Positions 60,173 to 64,000 of a DNA stretch of 64,000 nucleotides are shown here, piece after piece (position 1 is the stretch's first letter; each line of letters starts with the position of its first letter). The notes under the pieces were generated by a model. The model saw nothing but the letters and a program-made list of their open reading frames with translations. It was not told the DNA's origin and ran no database searches. Made by a program: the position numbers and the translations under genes. Source of the DNA: Planctobacterium sp047947135 (GTDB lineage Bacteria > Pseudomonadota > Gammaproteobacteria > Enterobacterales > Alteromonadaceae); assembly GCA_047947135.1 (NCBI GenBank), contig CP170457.1, positions 3,720,001-3,784,000 on the forward strand, read 5' to 3'.

Positions 60173-61156
60173 ATGCCAAAGGCCAGGAAGGCACAAATCA
60201 GTCTGGCGGATACGCCGTATTATCATTGTGTTTCGCGCTGTGTGCGCAGAGCATATTTGTGCGGTGAAGACAGGCAGACCGGCATTAGTTATGAACACCG
60301 CCGCCAGTGGGTACAGGACCGTATTCATTTTTTATCGCAGATTTTTGCAACTGATGTCTGTGCCTATGCCGTCATGAGTAACCACACCCATCTGGTTTTA
60401 CATGTACACCAGGAATTATCAGACAGCTGGAATACCAAAGAGATAATTCGCCGCTGGCACACTCTGCACAAAGGCACACTGCTCAGCCATCAATACCTGC
60501 ATCCGGAGCAGCGACAGCATTTGCATGAATCGCAGTTAGTTACCATTGAAGAAACCGCAGAGATATGGCGCAAGCGCCTGACAGATATCAGCTGGTTTAT
60601 GCGTTCACTGAATGAATATATTGCCAGAGAAGCCAACAAAGAAGATAACTGTACCGGCAGGTTCTGGGAAGGCCGGTTTAAGTCTCAGGCATTACTGGAC
60701 GAAGCCGCTCTTGCGGCCTGCATGGCCTATGTGGATTTAAACCCCATCCGGGCCGGCATGGCAAAAACACCGGAACACTCAGACCATACCAGTGTCCAGT
60801 ACCGCATTAATGCGGCTAAAACAGGTAAACAGCCTCAATATTTAATGCCATTTGCAGGCAGTACCAAAGAGAACATGCCACATGGATTACCCTTTCACCT
60901 GAGGGATTACCTGGAACTGGTGGACGTCACCGGCAGAGCCATCCTGCCCAATAAACGCGGCGCGATTGATGAGGCGACACCAGCATTTCTGGCACGTCTT
61001 AATCTCAATGCCGACCAGTGGCAGGAGCTGGCCACAAAATTTGAAACCTGCTTTCACCACGCTGCCGGCAGTGCGTCTTATTTAGAAGCCTGGCAACACC
61101 GCCACCATCTTAAACGGCTCAGGGATAAACACAACGCTGTACGACTATTTGGCTAA
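60173..61156 (+). mobile_element. Y1 (IS200-like/RAYT-type) transposase gene
   Basis: A 327-residue HUH-type single-strand transposase. The N-terminal part has the RAYT-like opening (DTPYYHCVSRCVRRAYLCGED) and the HUH pair His71/His73 in MSNHTHLVLHV; MRSLNEYIAREANK holds the likely catalytic tyrosine, and LNPIRAGM is a family motif. The ATG at 60173 has a strong AGGAGG site. The gene is richer in GC than its neighbours, which suggests recent arrival. RAYTs move or maintain small palindromic repeats; a 146-bp tandem repeat begins 80 bases after its stop. Confidence 0.88.
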
Positions 61157-61237
61157 TTAGCTCTGTCCTAATCAACACAACACCGAATAACCGCCTGGTA
61201 AAGACTGGGCATGTCTGAGTGTGGCTGCTTTTCCTGT

Positions 61238-61636
61238 TTCGAGAGTAATGACGCTACTTTAAAGCGCTAATCCACCCAATGAGCAGCCACCAAATAAAGA
61301 TTTAACGAATTTCTGGTGGCAAGCACACTGGCTGAAGAAGGAAAATTTTTACGATTTTTAGAATGGGTGTCTTTTATAATTTCTTCGAGAGTAATGACGC
61401 AACTTTAAAGCGCTAATCCACCCAATGAGCAGCCACCAAATAAAGATTTAACGAATTGCTGGTGGCAAGCCCACTGGCTGAAGAAGGAAAATTTTTACGA
61501 TTTTTAGAATGGGTGTCTTTTATAATTTTTCAATGAGCAGCCACCAAATAAAGATTTAACGAATTTCTGGTGGCAAGCCCACTGGCTGAAGAAGGAAAAT
61601 TTTTACGATTTTTAGAATGGGTGTCTTTTATAATTT
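61238..61636. repeat. 146-bp tandem repeat, two full copies and one partial
   Basis: Copy 1 61238-61383, copy 2 61384-61529, copy 3 61531-61636 without the first 39 bases of the unit. Copies differ at only a few bases. Each contains a 7-bp inverted repeat GCCACCA...TGGTGGC around an A/T-rich loop. It encodes nothing and lies between the transposase gene and the cyclophilin gene. The rest of the gap to 61805 is A/T rich without gene. Confidence 0.93.
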
Positions 61637-61805
61637 AATAGATCCCTTATTTACCTTTTGGGCCGTGGCGCTGCGAGGTTTAATTTCACAACCGGTGCAG
61701 TACACTATACTTCTCTTAGTCCGGATTGGTAGCTTGAAGTTTCCTTAGCTATCTGTCACTTTCAAGCGATTGAATTATATAAGATTTATTGAACAAGGAA
61801 TTGTA

Positions 61806-62528
61806 ATGTATCCAGCATCCAAAATTGCTCTGAGAAGATCTGATTTTTCTTCAATATTGTTAGCACTGCTGACTCTTTTTCTGGTGACTGCTTGTGAGCG
61901 CGTTGATATGGACGCGGCTGAAAACTCTAAGGAGCTTCAGGATAAAGAGACTGTCGTAGTTTTGAGAACAAACAGGGGGGATATCACGGTGCGATTCTTT
62001 CCTGAAACCAGCCCTGAACATGTAAAAAACTTTATTGCGCATAGCGAAAGTGGTTTCTATGTGAATACTCTGTTTCACCGGGTCATTCCCGGATTTATGA
62101 TTCAAGGTGGCGATCCAAATACTAAAGATGATGATCCTGGTAACGATGGTAAAGGTGGATATAGTTATAAAGGTGAAGGCACCTCACTACAGGCCGAATT
62201 TAATGAGATCCCTCATACCCGTGGTATTCTGAGCATGGCGCGCAATCAAAACATTAACAGTGCCGGAAGTCAGTTTTTTATCATGCATCAGGACTTTCCC
62301 CAACTAAATGGCCAGTACACGGTATTCGGTGAAGTAATCGATGGCATCGATGTAGTAGATCATATTGTTAATACACCACGAAATCATCGAGACCGACCAA
62401 TGCAAGACCAGCGTATTGAACAGACTATTGTGGAAGAGTGGCCTTCGGTTGATGTAGAAAAGACCAAAAGTGCAATGTGGAAGGAACATCCTATTGCCCA
62501 AGCACAAAGCGATAAGTCCGAAGATTAA
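61806..62528 (+). CDS. Lipoprotein peptidyl-prolyl cis-trans isomerase (cyclophilin type)
   Basis: A 240-residue cyclophilin. The ATG at 61806 has AAGGAA before it. The signal ends in lipobox VTAC, so it should be lipid-anchored in the envelope. The cyclophilin domain (about 45-215) has TSPEHVKNFIAHSE, FHRVIPGFMIQGGDP with the catalytic Arg, SMARNQNINSAGSQFFI and GEVIDGIDVVD. It should speed proline isomerisation in periplasmic proteins. The sequence is closest to the bacterial PpiA/PpiB class. Confidence 0.92.
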   Translation: MYPASKIALRRSDFSSILLALLTLFLVTACERVDMDAAENSKELQDKETVVVLRTNRGDITVRFFPETSPEHVKNFIAHSESGFYVNTLFHRVIPGFMIQGGDPNTKDDDPGNDGKGGYSYKGEGTSLQAEFNEIPHTRGILSMARNQNINSAGSQFFIMHQDFPQLNGQYTVFGEVIDGIDVVDHIVNTPRNHRDRPMQDQRIEQTIVEEWPSVDVEKTKSAMWKEHPIAQAQSDKSED

Positions 62529-62529
62529 A

Positions 62530-62760
62530 GGTGAATTTGTCGAATCAAATGGTTCTCATCAGGTCTTCTGCTGTCTAATAACGAAAAACCCGGCATGAGA
62601 CTGGAAAACTAGATGGTTTATTTTTGAGAGGGATGACGAAATACATCCTGTATTTCGCCCTTCGGGCCATCGCGAGGCGATGTTCAAATTCACTCCCGGT
62701 GAATTTGTCGAACCAAATGGTTCTCATCAAGTCCTCTGCTCTCCAATAACAAAAAACCCG
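62530..62760. repeat. 63-bp direct repeat flanking a structured element
   Basis: The segment 62530-62592 recurs at 62698-62760 with a few differences (period 168); both begin GGTGAATTTGTCGAA and end AAAAACCCG. The second copy contains one arm of the tRNA terminator, the first a decayed version of it. It suggests a duplicated tRNA 3' flank. Confidence 0.85.
62637..62682 (-). repeat. Structured repeat with three consecutive stem-loops (copy B)
   Basis: Read on the minus strand: CATCGC-CTC-GCGATG, then GCCC-GAA-GGGC, then GAAATACA-GGA-TGTATTTC. The same three-hairpin plan, with different stem bases but the same loops and the same GCCC/GGGC, is seen at 62952-62992 and 63116-63156. Confidence 0.8.
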
Positions 62761-62785
62761 CCTTGAGGGCGGGTTTTTTGTTATT
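62745..62785 (-). terminator. Terminator of tRNA-Ser
   Basis: An 18-bp perfect inverted repeat (62745-62762 with 62768-62785; core ACCCGCC/GGCGGGT) directly after the CCA end. Runs of A and T on its two sides allow action in both directions, so it may also stop the cyclophilin transcript. Confidence 0.92.
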
Positions 62786-62875
62786 TGGCGGAGAGAGAGG
62801 GATTCGAACCCTCGTTAGGGGTTAACCTAAACACACTTTCCAGGCGTGCGCCTTCAGCCACTCAGCCATCTCTCC
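62786..62875 (-). tRNA. tRNA-Ser, anticodon GGA
   Basis: A 90-base class II tRNA on the minus strand. The acceptor stem is GGAGAGA/TCTCTCC with discriminator G and an encoded CCA (62788-62786). The D arm has GGCTGAGTGG. The anticodon loop is CTGGAAA with GGA at bases 35-37 (62841-62839). A long variable arm (GTTTAGGTTAACCCCTAAC) marks it as serine, and GGTTCGAATCC is the T arm. It reads UCC and UCU codons. Confidence 0.97.
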
Positions 62876-63225
62876 GTAAACTTTTAAACTCTTTAAATCA
62901 GGTGGTTAGTTTTACAACTCACCGGGCGCACTAATACGTGCGCGTTGCTCCAGGCTCCTGCCTTTCGCCCTGACGGGCCAACCTGAGGGTTGTCCTAATT
63001 TGTTCCAGACAAATTAGTCAGCCACTCAGCCATCTCTCCGTAAACTTTTAAACTCTTTAAATCAGGTGGTTAGCTTTGCAACTCACCGGGCGCACTAATA
63101 CGTGCGCGTTGCTCCAGGCTCCTGCCTTTCGCCCTGACGGGCCAACCTGAGGGTTGTCCTAATTTGTTCCTGACAAATTAGTCAGCCACTCAGCCATCTC
63201 TCCGTAAACTTTTAAACTCTTTGTA
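62854..63225. repeat. 164-bp tandem repeat carrying the tRNA 5' end
   Basis: Copy 1 62854-63017, copy 2 63018-63181, partial copy 3 from 63182. On the minus strand each copy begins with leader DNA and ends with the first 21 bases of the tRNA-Ser (GGAGAGATGG...). Only the copy at 62875 continues into a full tRNA; at 63039 and 63203 the tRNA body is absent. Each full copy also contains the three-stem-loop element (62952-62992, 63116-63156), a 9-bp hairpin CTAATTTGT/ACAAATTAG and GCGCAC/GTGCGC. Confidence 0.9.
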
Positions 63226-63287
63226 TCTGGTGGTTATTTTAATAACTCACCGGCACACTGATTAACAGGGAGCCAAATTGGACGCGT

Positions 63288-63316
63288 ATAGTAGGCAAAA
63301 GTGTCTGCCTTATCAA
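63288..63316 (-). promoter_or_regulatory. Promoter of the tRNA-Ser transcript
   Basis: On the minus strand TTGATA (63316-63311), 17 bases, TACTAT (63293-63288), then ACGCGTCC, a G/C-rich discriminator as in stringently controlled stable-RNA promoters. The transcript would cross both truncated tRNA copies before the intact tRNA, about 400 bases downstream. Confidence 0.6.
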
Positions 63317-63413
63317 CCCTTATCCCGCTTTTTTAACTCGCTTGCTCTGATATTCGGCAATAACGCCCATAAAAGACGAATAAGTATTAGATATCAAAGG
63401 CTTTTGCTGGACT

Positions 63414-64000
63414 TTATTTCCGAGCTGTTGAAAAGTTGAGCATACGGTTTAGTGGTACTAACGCCCTTTCCCGAAGCGCAGAATCCACAAATATCTCATG
63501 TCCAGAATTATCGGTTAGTGCCCTTTCTATCGCGTCCAGTCCATTCATTGCCATCCACGGACAATGTGCACAACTTTTACAGGTTGCACCATTTCCAGCA
63601 GTTGGAGCTTCCACGAATGTTTTATTAGGAGCCATTTGCTGCATTTTATAAAAAATGCCTTTGTCCGTGGCAACAATAAAATGTTCATTGTCCAGCGTTT
63701 GAGCCGCTTTAATTAACTGAGATGTAGAACCTACTGCATCAGCCATTTCTACAACGCTAGCGGGAGACTCAGGGTGCACAAGCACCGCTGCATCTGGGTA
63801 AAGGTGCTTCATGTCTTGCAAAGCCTGAGATGAAAACTCATCGTGCACAATACACTCGCCATTCCACATCAGCATGTCGGCACCGGTTTTCTTTGCAATA
63901 TAGTTGCCAAGATGACGATCCGGTCCCCACAAAATTTTCTCGCCATTGCTATCAAGGTGCTCAACTACATCAAGTGCAATACTTGATGTCACTACCCAGT
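63414..64000 (-). CDS. nadA: Quinolinate synthase NadA, partial (N-terminal end outside window)
   Basis: The C-terminal ~195 residues of quinolinate synthase, which condenses iminoaspartate and dihydroxyacetone phosphate to quinolinate for NAD synthesis with a [4Fe-4S] cluster. Visible motifs: VVTSSIALDVV at the window edge, LWGPDRHLGNYIAKKTG, VHPESPASV, and CKSCAHCPWMAMN with cluster cysteine(s). The frame continues past 64000 (WVVTSS), so the first GTG inside the window is not the start. A separate start region is not visible. Confidence 0.95.
   Translation of the reverse strand, partial: WVVTSSIALDVVEHLDSNGEKILWGPDRHLGNYIAKKTGADMLMWNGECIVHDEFSSQALQDMKHLYPDAAVLVHPESPASVVEMADAVGSTSQLIKAAQTLDNEHFIVATDKGIFYKMQQMAPNKTFVEAPTAGNGATCKSCAHCPWMAMNGLDAIERALTDNSGHEIFVDSALRERALVPLNRMLNFSTARK

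Noticed and set aside
61238..61636. Tandem repeats considered as a CRISPR array
   Set aside because: The units are 146 bp, contiguous, without unique spacers, and no cas genes are present.
61775..61788. Possible fifth copy of the GntR palindrome before the cyclophilin gene (GAATTATATAAGAT)
   Set aside because: Only the A/T core matches; the left CTTA half is lost. The gene has no link to the island, and such a core is expected by chance in A/T-rich DNA.
62634..62751. Plus-strand frame MTKYILYFALRAIARRC... through the structured repeat
   Set aside because: The frame runs across hairpin arms and the tRNA terminator and is best explained by repeat structure, not by a protein.

Overview
The window looks like a chromosomal segment of a marine gammaproteobacterium, most likely of the Alteromonadales. 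This is inferred from gene order and protein character only. The evidence is a block in the classical gammaproteobacterial order leuS-lptE-holA-nadD-rsfS-rlmH-mrdA-rodA-mltB-rlpA-dacA-ybeD-lipB-lipA, the order bamD-rluD-pgeF-clpB, pnp-nlpI, and accessory genes typical of polysaccharide- and lipid-using marine bacteria (TonB receptor, sodium symporter, GH31).

Layout. 1-4.7 kb: clpB (cut by the window edge, with a sigma-32-type promoter), pgeF, rluD and, divergently, bamD. 4.8-5.4 kb: a lone membrane protein. 5.9-19.6 kb: a catabolic island. It holds a GlpD-like dehydrogenase, a periplasmic binding protein, an operon of aldo/keto reductase + Fe/2-oxoglutarate dioxygenase + putative sulfate/sulfite exporter, a GntR regulator, a GH31 glycosidase with a sodium symporter, and a TonB-dependent receptor. 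Four copies of one palindrome (consensus GTCTTATATAAGAC) lie in front of the four transcription units. This defines a local regulon, probably of the GntR protein. The gene set suggests use of a glycerol-linked sulfosugar by oxygenolytic removal of sulfite, but the GH31 lacks the residues expected of a standard sulfoquinovosidase, so the substrate is open.

19.7-24.3 kb: an ECF sigma/ChrR-type zinc anti-sigma pair with a TGATCC-type promoter, a LON-domain protein, and a three-gene operon (NTF2-like, FAD oxidoreductase, DUF1365) of the kind controlled by such sigma factors. 24.3-27.4 kb: a Lon-family protease and an exported SRPBCC protein. 27.5-41.6 kb: the conserved housekeeping and cell-wall block. 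41.6-48.3 kb: a thioesterase, a Sel1-type exported protein with an HExxH site, nlpI, a DUF1244 gene, pnp, a small protein and an endonuclease I family protein.

48.4-56 kb: an ABC export operon (adaptor, ATPase, FtsX-like permease) divergent from an NtrC-type regulator and its kinase. A sigma-54-like promoter and two in-phase 18-bp repeats lie between them. 56-64 kb is looser: small and exported proteins, a 2H phosphoesterase-like protein, an SUMF1-domain lipoprotein, a Y1-type (RAYT-like) transposase followed by a 146-bp tandem repeat, a lipoprotein cyclophilin, and a tRNA-Ser(GGA). The tRNA is embedded in 164-bp tandem duplications and in structured repeats with three consecutive stem-loops. 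The window ends in nadA (partial).
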